A stretch of 64,000 bases of DNA, from the NCBI GenBank assembly GCA_034440575.1, contig JAOTOL010001455.1:558001-622000 (forward strand). Reading direction: 5' to 3'. Below are positions 33,606 through 44,224 of this stretch, in pieces; positions within the stretch are counted from its first letter, which is position 1; every line of letters begins with the position of its first letter. The position numbers and the translations under genes were made by a program. The notes beneath the pieces were generated by a model, which worked only from the letters and a program-made list of their open reading frames with translations, ran no database searches and was not told where the DNA came from. The DNA comes from Imbricaverruca yamaguchii (taxonomy: Eukaryota > Arthropoda > Thecostraca > Neoverrucidae).

Positions 33606-33952
33606 CTGGTCAAAAATACTTATTTGATAAAAACTGTTGAAATATACGCTCAGAAGCAACCGCTAAATATCTATACACAATTTACCCCAGTACACCGTCC
33701 TTTTCCGCAACACTTAGCTCGTATGTAGTAGCCACACCAAACACGTGTTCCCTCCTCAACGCCTGGCGGCAGTCGTATCAGAATAGTCTCATTGACGTCA
33801 TAATTGAATCCCAGGGAAGCATAAAATGGACCTTTTTATTCCCGCTATATTTCCGCTCGTTTTACAACGTCTTATCTTCTGTTTGACGTTCGATATCCGT
33901 TTGTTTTACGAATGAATGCCACTCCGAATTGCCAAGTGTGAACCGGGCTTTA

Positions 33953-35255
33953 CCGTTAGGCGTTAGTGGTCGTGGCCGTTTTTCCTTGGGGGGAGGGGGG
34001 ATGGGGAGCTGAAGTTTGCGCGTATACAGCGATGATAATTGGTCTGTAAATTTGTCCACACGCTGCTCCGGGAATGTGTCAGTTTAGCATGCTTATCTCC
34101 TTGCCTTTACTTCCGTTTTGCTTCAGTCGAATTTTATTTTATTGTCTGGTTCACTTTGGGGTACGGGGGTGCGGTGACGAGGACCTTATTCACACTTACG
34201 AAGCTTACATGTCTCCTTTTACACAACTTGTGATAACCGGGCTCTGGAATTGTTCCTCTAAAAGTTGCGCATATTCCGTCGGAAGTGGCTCGACCCCTCG
34301 GCGTACCCCTCGAATGCTCCAACAGTGGAACGGTTTGCCTATTCAACGGATAGTTCAAAGCTGAAACGGTACCGGCAAACATGTTGCCGTTCTGCGAGTG
34401 GAGGGTGGCTCGCGGGCGATCCAAAAATAGCGGTCCGTCTCCTGCTTCGGAGTCCTTGACCGACCGCTAGACTGCTGTTTTCCCCAGAGAGGACATATCC
34501 GGGCTAGCTCGGAGGCGACTAACATGCCTTCTTTACCATTGGTCTGCCGTGTCAAGAAGGGGCTTAAGTACCATATAGATGTCAGTGGTCCTAATTCAAA
34601 GATAATAGGTGAGATAATGGGTGGACGGTCTGGCCAAAGCCTGAGATATTTTCCGTACCTAAGTACGATTTCCAATTTCCCTGTTTGCGTTGTTGGAAAC
34701 GTAATTACTTCAGAATTGCCATTGCACCTCATGGTCACCATTGTTGCATTTTCCTTAGATATTCGATTTCTGGGCACTAACCAGTATTTTTTAAATCCTG
34801 AGTTCAACAATGCCTTTTTCGACCCAAAAATTAACTTTTCTTTGGCCGTCAACCGGCCTTAAAGTCATCAAGGTTAGTGAAGTTTTCCACTTCTCGCACT
34901 ATCACTTGTATCGATAGCTGTGTCCCCTGAGCACCCATCTGATGTCGATTTCTTGGTGTTGCAGATATGCACCGCTTTTGGTGTGGTTACCCTGGTCGTT
35001 TTGCTAAACACCCAGTTGTATCAAGCTACTTGACCGCTAGTTCATAAGCTGTCTCATAAGCGACAGCAACTTCGCGCCGCAGTGAACAAAGAATTCGACG
35101 ATGCATGCTTTGTTCGGCAAAGTGAACAAAGATTCGGCGAACAGACTGTATGGAGGTGCGGGGGTCAGGCACTAGTGCAGGTAGATGTTTCGAGATGCAA
35201 GATGAAAAAAATCGCTTTCAGAGATGATGACTTATGCGGTGAGGTTAAAAACGAT
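33953..35255. other. No gene recognised
   Basis: Open frames of 165 codons (34355-34852, minus) and 112 codons (34524-34862, plus) overlap on opposite strands. Neither shows a family signature. The plus one has LSTISNFPVCVVGNVITSEL-like hydrophobic runs. I cannot support either as a gene. Confidence 0.4.
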
Positions 35256-35263
35256 AATGTAGC

Positions 35264-35289
35264 AGAAAGTAATAGAGCTATTACTTTCT
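35264..35289. repeat. Perfect inverted repeat at the head of a tandem array
   Basis: agaaagtaatag and ctattactttct are 12-base arms with a 2-base spacer. The right arm is the first unit of the 19-bp array that follows. Confidence 0.9.
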
Positions 35290-35512
35290 GTCTGAGCTAT
35301 TACTTTCTGTCTGAGATATTACTTTCTGTCTGAGCTATTACTTTCTGTCTGAGCTTTTACTTTCTGTCCGAGCTATTACTTTCTGTCTGAGCTATTACTT
35401 TCTGTCTGAGCTATTACTTTCTGTCTGAGCTATTACTTTCTGTCTGAGCTATTGCTTTCTGTCTGAGTTGTTACTTTCTGTCTGAGCTATTACTTTCTGT
35501 CTGAGCTATTAC
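35276..35512. repeat. 19-bp tandem repeat, about 12 copies
   Basis: Unit gagctattactttctgtct, counted as 19 bp (gctattactttctgtctga). Very uniform, with a few single-base variants (gagatatt, gagctttt, tccgag, attgct, gagttgtt). Confidence 0.95.
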
Positions 35513-35719
35513 CATTATTATTATATACGTCTTATTATATATATTGAAAGTTCGTACTGATGATAGATAGCTCAATCTAGTGATGTTGTCATGCATACAT
35601 TTGCAGGGGCACATGCCCCTCATGTTCAGTTTTTCCCTCGAATAGTGAATTTTATGAATATGAAATAATATTAAACGGAAATAGGCATGCAGCAAGAAAA
35701 AACAAAAGCGCCAGTGCTC

Positions 35720-36232
35720 ATGGACCCGCCGATGGTCCCACCGATGGCCCCACGGATGACCACGCCGATGGTCCCACCGATGGCCCGCCGATGGTCCCAC
35801 CGATGGCCCCGCCGATAGCCCGCCGATGGTCCTACCGATAGCCCGCCGATGGTCCCACCGATGGTCCCACAGATGGCCCCGCCGATGGTCCCACAGATGG
35901 CCCGCCGATGGTCCCACCGATGGCCCCGCCGATAGCCCGCCGATGGTCCCACCGATGGTCCCACAGATGGCCCCGCCGATGGTCCCACAGATGGCCCCGC
36001 CGATGGTCCCACCGATGGCCCCGCCGACGGTCCCACCGACGGCCCCACGGATGGCCCCGCCGATGGTCCCACCGATGGCCCGCAGATGGTCCCACCGATG
36101 GCCCCGCCGATGGTCCCGCCGATGGCCCCGTCGATGTACCGCCGATGGTCCCACCGATGGCCCCGCCGATGGTCCCACCGATGGCCCCGCCGATGGTCCC
36201 GCCGATGGTCCCACCGATGTCTCCACCGATGG
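35720..36232. repeat. GC-rich minisatellite, 12/24-bp unit, about 20 copies
   Basis: Alternating 12-mers ccgatggtccca and ccgatggccccg, with some dropped bases (cccgccgatggtcc). Multiples of three make long apparent open frames on both strands (Gly-Pro-Ser, Pro-Met-Val and Asp-Gly-Pro repeats); the repeat explains these and I do not call them genes. Confidence 0.95.
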
Positions 36233-36264
36233 CCCTACACCTAGTCTTGCACCTTCGCCCGTTC

Positions 36265-36335
36265 ACTTTGGTGACCTGTCATTCCGAACAGCTTCCAGGA
36301 GACTGACCGCCAGAGTTAACGTTGCGACTATAAAG
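36265..36335. repeat. Shared 65-70 bp segment next to a CR1 3' end (copy 1)
   Basis: 'gtgacctgtcattccg', 'cagcttccaggagactgacc' and 'gttgcgactataaagtc' recur almost unchanged at 49319-49390, also beside a CR1 3' end on the same strand. Confidence 0.8.
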
Positions 36336-36545
36336 TCGTAATGGCTCTGAATAAATCCCAGCATTCTGATTGACCTGTATCTAGCTAAGAGACATTGTTT
36401 TTATACTTTACGATCATTTGAAGCTAACACACCTAAATCTCTTTCCTCTTCAATAACATTCTACCTCCCATTGCGTATCTGTAAGTCTCACCCCCAGACC
36501 CAAGATGCATAACCTTGCATTTTTCATAGTTGAAAGACATCATTG
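36336..36545 (-). mobile_element. CR1 RT fragment
   Basis: The minus-strand reading gives MSFNYEKCKVMHLGSGGETY, then EERDLGVL and RMLGFI, matching the post-catalytic palm of the CR1 at 29541-30677. Both ends are abrupt: 36545 joins unrelated DNA and 36336 joins directly to the 3'-end-linked segment, so the thumb and UTR are missing. Confidence 0.8.
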
Positions 36546-37960
36546 TAGTATAGAAAGTAGAAGGCTGAAAGACATCCCTGACTATACTTTGTAGTGTAGC
36601 CAGCGTAATGGTGTCCGGAGACACTGCGTCGACTGGCTCCGTCTTCGCTGCTGAATATCCTGCGGCCATTGCCGACACCAGGCCTGAAGCCGAGGCTTAC
36701 AAGAAGCTGCATTGGCCAGTTGGCCGAAAGGAGCTTTCTCTGACACCAGCGATAATGCTGCCCAGGCTGTCTGTGGCAGCCACTAAAGAAATAGTCTTGT
36801 AAACCTCACGGACGAACATCTGCTGTACCCAGTTCAGGGTGCAATCGCAGGAGTAGCTGGAACAGCTGCTGGTTTCCGAGCTGCCGGTGGGGAAGTGGGG
36901 CATCCAGGAGGGCATCTCGTGATAGCGCTAGCCTACACCACATACCGTCAATAAGGGTCACGGACCTGGGCGTCTGGGCCGTGAGAATATCCGCACCTGT
37001 GTGATGATCGACACAGAAAGTCCTGCCACCAGCAGGTCGAATTTCGTGTCGTCTTCTTGGATTCAAGCCACCCGAAATGCACAGCTCGTCTGCGTCGGCT
37101 AGAGGTCTCCGGAGAAAGGAGAATACTGTGACAGCTTGACCCCGGCCAGCTGCTGGCTTCCAGATGCAGGAGTGGAGGGCAATACAGGGGGAGTAAAATT
37201 ACGACGTTACAAGGAAGTGAGCTACGATTTTAAGGTGATTAAGGAATGTTTAATCCCTGTTAAGGAAGCCACAAGAGCGGCACTAGAAAGCTACACATCT
37301 CTAAGATGGAAAAACAAGTTCTCATCATCTGACGTTTATTTCGTTGTTCCATTCAATCGTTATTCAATTATGCACTGCTAGGTGCACTGCTAGGTGAATT
37401 GAACCTTGCATTCAGTAAGGTGCAATAATGTGAAATATGACGAAAGTGATCAAAAGATTAAAAATGAAACCACAGGTTTGTGAAAATGTTCATGTTTTCC
37501 GGGACACGCTGTACCATGAAAAAAAACGCGTGGGTTTGCTTTGCGATAAGGATTCGACTGTTGTTCCATGTAAAGGATGCATACAGGTAGAATGAAGGCA
37601 TGGTTGTAGTTTCTGTTGTAATGCCAGCATGATCATATGTTTCTATTATCAGACGACCAGACGTTCCGAAATAAAATTACGTCGTCACACGTAGATCGGC
37701 CTATGAAATACCTATCGGTGATCCCTTCTGACCGGCGGTGCAAATCCGCTGTGTCCAAAGTGTCATGCTGCACTGTCAGTGCGGCAGGTGCTGAGTACCT
37801 GCAGCCGACTTACCCATGAGTGAGGGTGTCACTTTGGACGTACCTCCAACGTAACGTACCTTAATTAGGGAAGCATTAGGGGACGAGTCCTCAAGTGTTC
37901 AAGCGGGACGGCTCTTCCGCTTCTTATAAAAAAAATTAAGTAAGATGTGATTTGTGCCCC
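36546..37960. other. Unrecognised, partly GC-rich
   Basis: 36600-37150 is balanced in base composition and has open frames on both strands (36608-36802 plus; 36697-36915 and 36806-37066 minus). The minus frame has a Ser/Cys-rich run (SSETSSCSSYSCDC) and ends VRE before a possible gt. It could hold an exon or an old gene fragment, but I cannot name one. The rest is AT-rich and featureless. Confidence 0.3.
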
Positions 37961-38099
37961 TCATTATTTATAGTTTCTGAAGATTCATGTCTTTACGCCT
38001 GGAAAAAATGAGAATCGTAGCACGGCATGATGCCACACTCACGTTGACCCCCTTCACATGCAGTTGTCTCCTCGACTGACCTTCATGTATATGGCATTG

Positions 38100-38170
38100 T
38101 TTGACTGACGATGATATGGGCCCTGCATGGCCGACGCTGTCGATGCGGCCATAAGCTCTAATAAAAAACC
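38100..38170 (-). repeat. GCGCATCGAC-type dispersed motif (copy 2)
   Basis: On the minus strand: 'ggccgcatcgacagcgtcgg', 'ccatgcagggcccatatcat' and 'cgtcagtcaaacaatg'. Copies 1 (about 370-420, plus) and 3 (about 41935-41990, plus) share the core and copies 2 and 3 also share the CAGTNAAACANTG tail. Confidence 0.6.
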
Positions 38171-38724
38171 TATCACTAATGGCTGACATTGAACTTTGCT
38201 CAGTTTAGCTAGGCAAACTATAAGACTTCATCCATGAGTTTTAAATATTTTTTGTTCGTTTAGGGAACGCTTCGATGTCACCCTTTTTATTTCATTGTTC
38301 GATCCCTCGTAGTATTCCAATCGGAGACAACTTACTCGAAATCCGTCCGCTCCGAAAGTAGAAAAATGACAGAAACCATGAATAGCAGACGCCTGTATGG
38401 GGTATTTAAAAGGAAAACGCAGTTTGTATGGCAGCCAAATCGTGCTCGTTTGTATCTCTACCGTCAAATTTATCAATTTCAATGAGCTAGGGTCACAGAA
38501 GGTTACGAGGTCACGTTGGCATGGGGTCACGTGGCCAAACGTGAGAAATGTTGATATTTTATGACCGATGTTTTTAAGCATTCTTTTTCTCAAAGATGCA
38601 TAATATGTCATACTTTCTCTTCATTATCGATGAGATGTTCATTACATTATCGATGAGATGGCCAATATACCCTTGTTGTATGACACGAAAATAGTGCCGG
38701 GGGGTATAGCTTCAAAAACCCTTT

Positions 38725-39834
38725 AGGGGAAAAAGAAAAAAAAAAAAAAAAAAAAAAAAATTATTAAAATTTTAAACAAAAAAGTTTTTTTGCTCTGTAC
38801 ACTGAACCAGTTGCCACCATCTGCCTCAGCCCTCCCTGTAATCCTGAAAACAAACCCCCTTTTTTTTTAATTATTTTTTTTTCTTTTTTTTAAAAATTTT
38901 AAATGTTCTTTTACAAAATTTTTTTTTGGGGGGGGTTTTCAGTTTTCCCCCCCCCTTTTGTGAAAAAAATTTTCCTTAACCTTTTTTTTCTTTTGTTAAT
39001 TTTTATTTTTTTAATTTTAACTCTTTATTAAAATTTTTTTTTTTAAATTAAAAAATTTCAAAAAATACCCCCCCTCCAAAAAATAAAAAAAAATAAAAAA
39101 AACAAAAAAAAAACCCCCCACAATTTTTTAATAAAAAAAAAAAAAATTTTTTAATTTTTTCTTTTTTTCAAAATTTCTTATTTTTTTTATCTTTTTTCCT
39201 CTTTTGTATCTCACTAAAATAGTGCCAATGGATGAGTCATTCCAAATGTGGCCTGACTATGCACAGTAAAGCTCTGTCTTCCTCTTTGTTGATACATTCC
39301 TATTTATTGAACCGAGCATTCTCAGTGCCTTCTTCCGTTCCTTAGTCGGTTCTGATGCCAATTTTGTGTTTAGAATAACACCTAAATCCTTCTCCTTTTG
39401 AGTCACTTAAAACAACTTGCCCCCCCATAAATATAGAACCCTTATTTTTCTTCCTCCCTTACAAAATTTTTTTCCTTTTAAAAAAATAAAATTTTTTTTA
39501 CCTTTTCTACCACCCTTCAAAAATCTCTTAAAATTTTTTTCCAGGGAAAAAACCCTTCTCACCCCTTTTTTCCCTAAAAACCCCCAAAAAATCTCCAAAA
39601 ATTAAAAAATTATTTTTTATACCCCCTTTAATATTTTTTTTAAAAATAAAAAAAAAAAAAAAACCTAATAAATAACCCCCGGGGACCCCAAAAAAAAAAA
39701 TTTACTATTAAAAATTTATAATATAAAATAACACTTTTTTTTTTTTTTAAAAAAAAAAAAACAAAAAAAATTAAAAAAAAAAACCAAAAAAAAAAAGGAA
39801 AAAAAAAAAAATTTAAAAATTATTTTGTAAAACG

Positions 39835-39874
<40 letters not shown>

Positions 39875-40080
39875 AAAAAACTTAATTAAATTTATTTAAG
39901 TCTAAAGTAAAAAAAAAAAAAAAGAAAAAAAAATACAAAAAACAACTTCTTCTTTAAAAAAAATAAATTAAATATAATAAAAAAATAACAAAAAAAAAAA
40001 AAAAAAAAATTAAATAAATTAAATAAATAATTAAATAAAAAAAAAGGAATATGAAATAATTATTTTTATAATTTTTATTT
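38725..40080. other. Homopolymer-rich stretch, probable assembly or consensus artefact
   Basis: Long runs of A, T, C and occasional G dominate 38725-39225 and 39415-40080, switching between A-rich and T-rich every few dozen bases, with G nearly absent over long spans. Normal-looking sequence, including a CR1 fragment, sits between. I see no simple unit as in a microsatellite. Any open frame here (39407-39605) is meaningless. Confidence 0.75.
39215..39412 (-). mobile_element. CR1 RT fragment inside the homopolymer-rich stretch
   Basis: The minus strand reads KDLGVILNTKLASEPTK, then KKALRMLGSI, then YCA and SGHIWNDSS-like words, the post-catalytic palm of a CR1 reverse transcriptase of a subfamily different from the 29-kb copy. 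Confidence 0.65.
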
Positions 40081-41930
40081 TTTTGCGCAAACTTATGCAT
40101 GCGTGTTCCGCGTACAAAACTACCCTGCACACTAATTTTGGTTCAAATGCAAATTTAGTGAGTGTAGAATGTGACAATGTTTGGTCGATTTGTTGTGAAA
40201 CGCACCCGCTGTGCCGTGCACCCTACAAATTACCTCCATCGCACTGTATTAAAAATATACAATGTTTCAGTTGAATTTCAGAGTATTTGGTATATCTCTA
40301 TGCAAATACTACCCCTAGCTGGTTTTCACGGTGGATCACTTTCCCCCTAACAATCATATCAACATCTGACTGCGCTAAAGGTGAGCTAGGGTGGTTTGTG
40401 ACATTGAAGGATATGACTAAAATGTACTGCACATCGCGCCGGATTTGGGTTTTACGGACGTCGGACGAATGCCAGAGCCCGAACATAGTGCTGGGGTCCC
40501 ACAAATGTGGGTCAAGGGACCCAAATAAACAACAGGACGCGAAGAGCAGAACAACAGGAGGCCGACAATGCACCCTGCCCTCCAAACCGCAGAGATGCAA
40601 CAAAACGTACTGTAGGAATTTGCCATTTTTTCCGTTTTTGATTACCTATTAATTTGCATATTTGCCTGAATTATGCATTTTTTATTAGAGTAAGTTGTCT
40701 TCGAGCAATGTTTTTCGGGCCGCTCCATCCATTAGAAAAGGAAAATGAAAGAGAACTTGGAAACTGAAAACTTGGAAATTTCAAAACTTTGTTTTATAAT
40801 ATTTTTAGGGGACCAAACATATTTTGGGCCTGGTAGATTTCGCTTTCCTTTTCTGATTCCAAATAGTTTTTATTTCAAAGCTCCATCAAAATGAACCCAC
40901 CAGAGCCACAAACATAACGTAAGCGGTGAAACTCTAGGGCCCTTAGTGACGCCACTGTTTTGAATGAAACACTTTGGGGGAGGGTGTTTGACCCTACTCG
41001 TCGAGCACTTTCCGGTGACACCTATTTCGTTTTCGTGCCAAGCTTATTTTGTAGATTAGACGGGATGTCTCTCTTGACCACCCTTCGAGACTTCTGTGAG
41101 GATCTGACAGAAGAGACCGGGTTAATAAACGGCTGGGTCTCTCAAAATGTGACACGGTCTTTACAACATGAACACAAATTGTCCGGCACTAAATAAACAC
41201 ATCGGGGTCTTCGAAAACACACCGGTACATAAAAAATATCGGAAAAAGCTATAAAAAACAGTCTGGATGTAAAAAATAAATATGCTGGAGCCTGAACAAA
41301 AGTTGGTTCACGCCGTAAAAGGCATCCGTAAACGAATAAGAATGCACCGAATAAAAAACCACACCGGTCTAGTGCCTCGGCTCAGTATCCAATCTGGGAG
41401 CGTTTTTATTATTCAAAGAGATTAGATGCATACAACTTCAGATGCTATCCAATTTTGTTAGCAACCAGAAAATGTAAGTAAAGATAACTCATCATGGAAT
41501 TCACTTGGTCGAATTTCCACAGCGAACCCTCACACTGGGCACTCAACAGCCAAATATTGCACAATACTATCACGGCAGGAATTAGTCAAACATAAGAGGC
41601 CTAGCAGAAACCGAAGAATCGCACAAAGTATTACGAATATGCCGAATGCGCAAGGCAAGTGTGCACGTGCACGAAAATTGGCGTTTCGGTGACCGGGCGC
41701 TTTTAACTGGAATGCTTGAAATGTCAAAATTTGCGATTTTGATTGAATTGTACAGGTGTAGTTTCAGCAGCATGAGGTCAGGTGTGTGGGCGAATTGTTT
41801 TCCCGCCTTCCACCGTGTTGGTGAAGTCGGCTGTTAAGACGCCACTTATCACCAAGGAATGCCAAAAGAGAAACTCTCGAACATGATGGGAGATCTTGGA
41901 TTGATGTTAGGTGACTCATTCGTTGGTTAT
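40081..41930. other. No gene recognised
   Basis: Ordinary composition resumes. The 121-codon frame at 40287-40652 (+) overlaps minus-strand frames and has no signature. Nothing else is supported. Confidence 0.45.
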
Positions 41931-42165
41931 TGGAGTTTAGGTGCGCATCGACTACATCGGTCATGCAGCGCCCATAACATTGTCAGTGAAACAGTGAAAT
42001 GCAAACAACATCCTCAGTCAGACAGAGAAAAGTAAGCATCATTAGTCAAACAGTGAAATGGGAGTCACATCATCGGTGAAACAGTGAAATTCACGAAACA
42101 TCATCAGTAAAACTGTGAGATGAAAAAAAAACATCAGTAAAACAGTGAAGCAGCAAAACCTAGTG
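41931..42165 (-). repeat. LINE 3'-terminal degenerate repeat plus GCGCATCGAC-type motif (copy 3)
   Basis: Five to six diverged copies of a unit of about 30 bp, 'catcatcagtgaaacagtga', fill 41980-42165, ending at the motif core 'gcgcatcgactacatcggtc' near 41943. In the minus orientation they lie directly downstream of the LINE coding fragment at 42220-42490, so they are probably its 3' UTR and tail. Confidence 0.55.
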
Positions 42166-42490
42166 AAGACCAGCCAGTGACATGTCACGGGGTGAAATAT
42201 AGGATGAACTACGACGTAGCTAAGATCTCCCAGAGTAGACAACATCAAAACGCACTTGCGAGAGAAACTCGAATAACCGTCCAGTATGAACGATGTGTGA
42301 TTCATCACCCAGAAGACCCGCCATCGTTAGCTTGGATACATCTCGTCCAAAGAATGGTCGTCGTTGCGGTGAGAATAGGGGGCACACCAAAAGAACGTGC
42401 CTTACTGTCAGTGGCCTATCACAGCGAGTGCACATTGGTTTGTCCTCGTTTCGTAGCGGGTAGCCGTATAAGTGTGGCCTATTCATATCC
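42166..42490 (-). mobile_element. I-group LINE C-terminal fragment, second subfamily
   Basis: The minus-strand frame 42220-42486 reads KPMCTRCDRPLTVRHVLLVC and PLFSPQRRPFF, the CxxC...H...C terminal motif of RNase H-bearing LINEs. The larger LINE at 44225 has the related CDTCNTTLSIGHILLDC, so this is a different, older subfamily. It is truncated upstream at about 42490. Confidence 0.75.
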
Positions 42491-42899
42491 TGGCGAGGAG
42501 CACTTCTTCCCTCCGGGAAGTTCTAAATGATCATTTCCAACACTCCAGAGCTGGCCTGATCGTTTGTAGTTTGTTTTCGCCGGTCGAGTCCCAAGCGTGT
42601 CCGGTGACTTAGAAACAGTGGCAGCAGATTGGGCACCCTTCACAGAACAATTAAGCTGTTCACTAACTATTTTACCTAAGAATGTAAAATTTTCCCTTTT
42701 GAAAATAATGTTCCAAATCCGGGGACTTACAGCATGGAGATGGAGTAGATGGCCCGCTTCAAATGCACCTGCCCTCCCCCTAGCGACAATTCTAGGTACG
42801 CCACTGGCTTCCAATCTATTGCTTTTCCCATTCGGTTGGACACGGTCGTCGTCGAAGATGAAAGCTAAAACGGGCGCCGTGTGAGCCGGATGTGAGAGG

Positions 42900-43345
42900 A
42901 GAAACGGAATGCAAATAAGTCGAGAACCGTGGGCACGCCGTCCAGCTAAGTTCTCGACCGAACGTTTGACATACGTGTCTGGCGTCAAAGTTTGACTCGA
43001 CTGTTTTGAACGGACGTCAAACGGACGTAAAGCGGAGGTGATATTTCGCTCCAATGTCGCTCCAATCGCTGCGGCCAAACCTACCGTTACGCGCTCCTTG
43101 AAAACGGATAACTTCGGCACTGGCGTTCATTTTTGAATAATTATTGGGGAAGGGGCACAATGCCTGGAGGAAGTGAGCGAGCCCAATTTGATGGGGGCAC
43201 CCTGGATAAGGATGCATGCTAAAGGTTGAAATTATTCGGGAAGTGGTTCAAAGCAAATTTTAAGTGGCCACTTACCCCGTGAAAGGTATGCAAAACAACA
43301 GCCCTGGCTTTCGGTGTTTTACGGAAGTTCAATGGACGTAGGACG
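42900..43345. repeat. Dispersed repeat with many GACGT words (copy 1)
   Basis: Nearly the same as 49650-50100: 'gcaaataagtcgagaaccgt', 'gccgtccagctaagttctcg', 'gcgctccttgaaaacggata', 'aataattattgggga'. Rich in ggacgt and gacgtc words. No transposase; probably a non-autonomous element. Confidence 0.8.
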
Positions 43346-43374
43346 TTTGCAAAATCTGAATTTTTCCGCTGGGG

Positions 43375-44224
43375 GGGGGTTTAGGCGTGCCGGGCCATAA
43401 ACTTCATTTGCGCCGCCTTTAAAGGAACACGTTACGTATCTATCTATGAAAGCGAGTGCTACGATCAAGGTACAGGCAAGTGGACATTTACGTTAAGGAA
43501 ATTTTGCGTTACCTTGTGCGAAGTTTTTTGGGTGCTGGGTTGGGGACGTCTCCCTGATGTCTAACTGGTTTTAATTTTACTTTACTCCTCCACATAATAA
43601 TTTGTAGTTTGGGTGGGGCTAGGGCGTTTTGAGAGTGTCGAGTTGATTTTGTCAGGGTGCCGGCTTTAACCTACTCCTATCGAAGAGCACCGAGGGATTT
43701 TTACCGTGCGCACAAGGAGGCAATTGTCCACACCGCCTCTCACGCCGGCTGCCGCGTGTTAGTTGTTAGTAGTTGTAGTTGGTTAGTTTATGCATGTCAT
43801 GCAGGGTTGTCAGTTGGGTTAGTACGGTGTTTCATAATTTGGCTCCTCTACGTCCGCTGTTCCTCTGGGTAGCCATTTACGTTAGGTTTCGGAAGGCAAA
43901 TCGGCTCATCTACGTCCGACGGCTCCTCTGGGTAGTGGTTTTACGTTATGCTAATTTATTTTTAAAAGATTCCTTGTTTTCCTAAAGCAAGTCGACTCAT
44001 CTACCTCCGACGGCACCGCTAGGTAGCCAATTATTCCTAACTGGGAAGCAAATCGGCTCATGTACGTCCGACGCCATGCGGGGATGGCTATTTACGTGTT
44101 TCCTACGTAGGACGTAGGACACGTAGGACAAATCCGTCCTACCTAGGACGGATTTGGAGTGTTTCGCGGTCATGTATTGCAAGTTGATGTGAACGTTGGT
44201 GGTTGGTGGTTGGAACGTTGGTGC
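43375..44224 (-). mobile_element. I-group LINE 3' UTR
   Basis: Matches 21430-22150 throughout ('gatcaaggtacaggcaagtg', 'ttgtagttt', 'accgagggat', 'gtcagttgggttagtacggt', 'aaatcggctcat'). It contains several local repeats of the word 'aaatcggctcatctacgtcc' and a short inverted run around 44105-44155 (cgtaggacgtaggacacgta). Confidence 0.75.

Larger units (their letters stand above)
29249..33763 (-). mobile_element. Near full-length CR1 LINE with 9-bp target duplication
   Basis: A 4,515-bp element on the minus strand. TGGCGGCAG flanks it on both sides (29240-29248 and 33764-33772). In minus-strand order: a 5' UTR with 167-bp monomers (about 33605-33050), ORF1 with coiled-coil-like and SGNH-esterase-like parts (32898-32025), ORF2 with APE endonuclease and reverse transcriptase (about 32010-29541), a 3' UTR of about 270 bp, and a terminal 8-bp repeat tail (ACTTTATG type, about 29249-29273). 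ORF1 carries one frameshift; ORF2 has a frameshift and a deletion removing the RT fingers, so it is not autonomous. The 3' end is nearly identical to the truncated copy at 19798-20432, so the family was active recently. Confidence 0.93.
27839..33952. mobile_element. Possible DNA transposon remnant split by the CR1 insertion
   Basis: TAAAGTTCGGTTCACACT at about 27839-27857 and the complement of TAAAGCCCGGTTCACACT at about 33925-33945 form 18-base inverted repeats with two mismatches. Without the 4.5-kb CR1 between them the element would be about 1.6 kb. A related end, TAAAGCCCGGTGCAAAC on the minus strand, occurs at about 50226-50243. No target duplication is evident and no transposase is recognised, so this rests on the end similarity alone. 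Confidence 0.3.

Noticed and set aside
34355..34862. Opposite-strand frames of 165 and 112 codons
   Set aside because: Mutually overlapping, no family signature, no exon borders that I can defend.
35276..35512. CRISPR array
   Set aside because: The 19-bp units are directly contiguous with no spacers, in a eukaryotic context.
35471..36341. Long open frames on both strands (up to 251 codons) of Gly-Pro-Ser, Pro-Met-Val or Asp-Gly-Pro repeats
   Set aside because: They follow from a 12/24-bp minisatellite whose unit is a multiple of three; all frames are open.
36608..37066. Host gene exon in the GC-balanced segment
   Set aside because: Open frames exist on both strands but neither has a strong splice border pair or a recognisable family; left as unresolved.
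39407..39605. Lys/Phe-rich frames on both strands
   Set aside because: They come from the homopolymer-rich stretch that is probably a consensus artefact.
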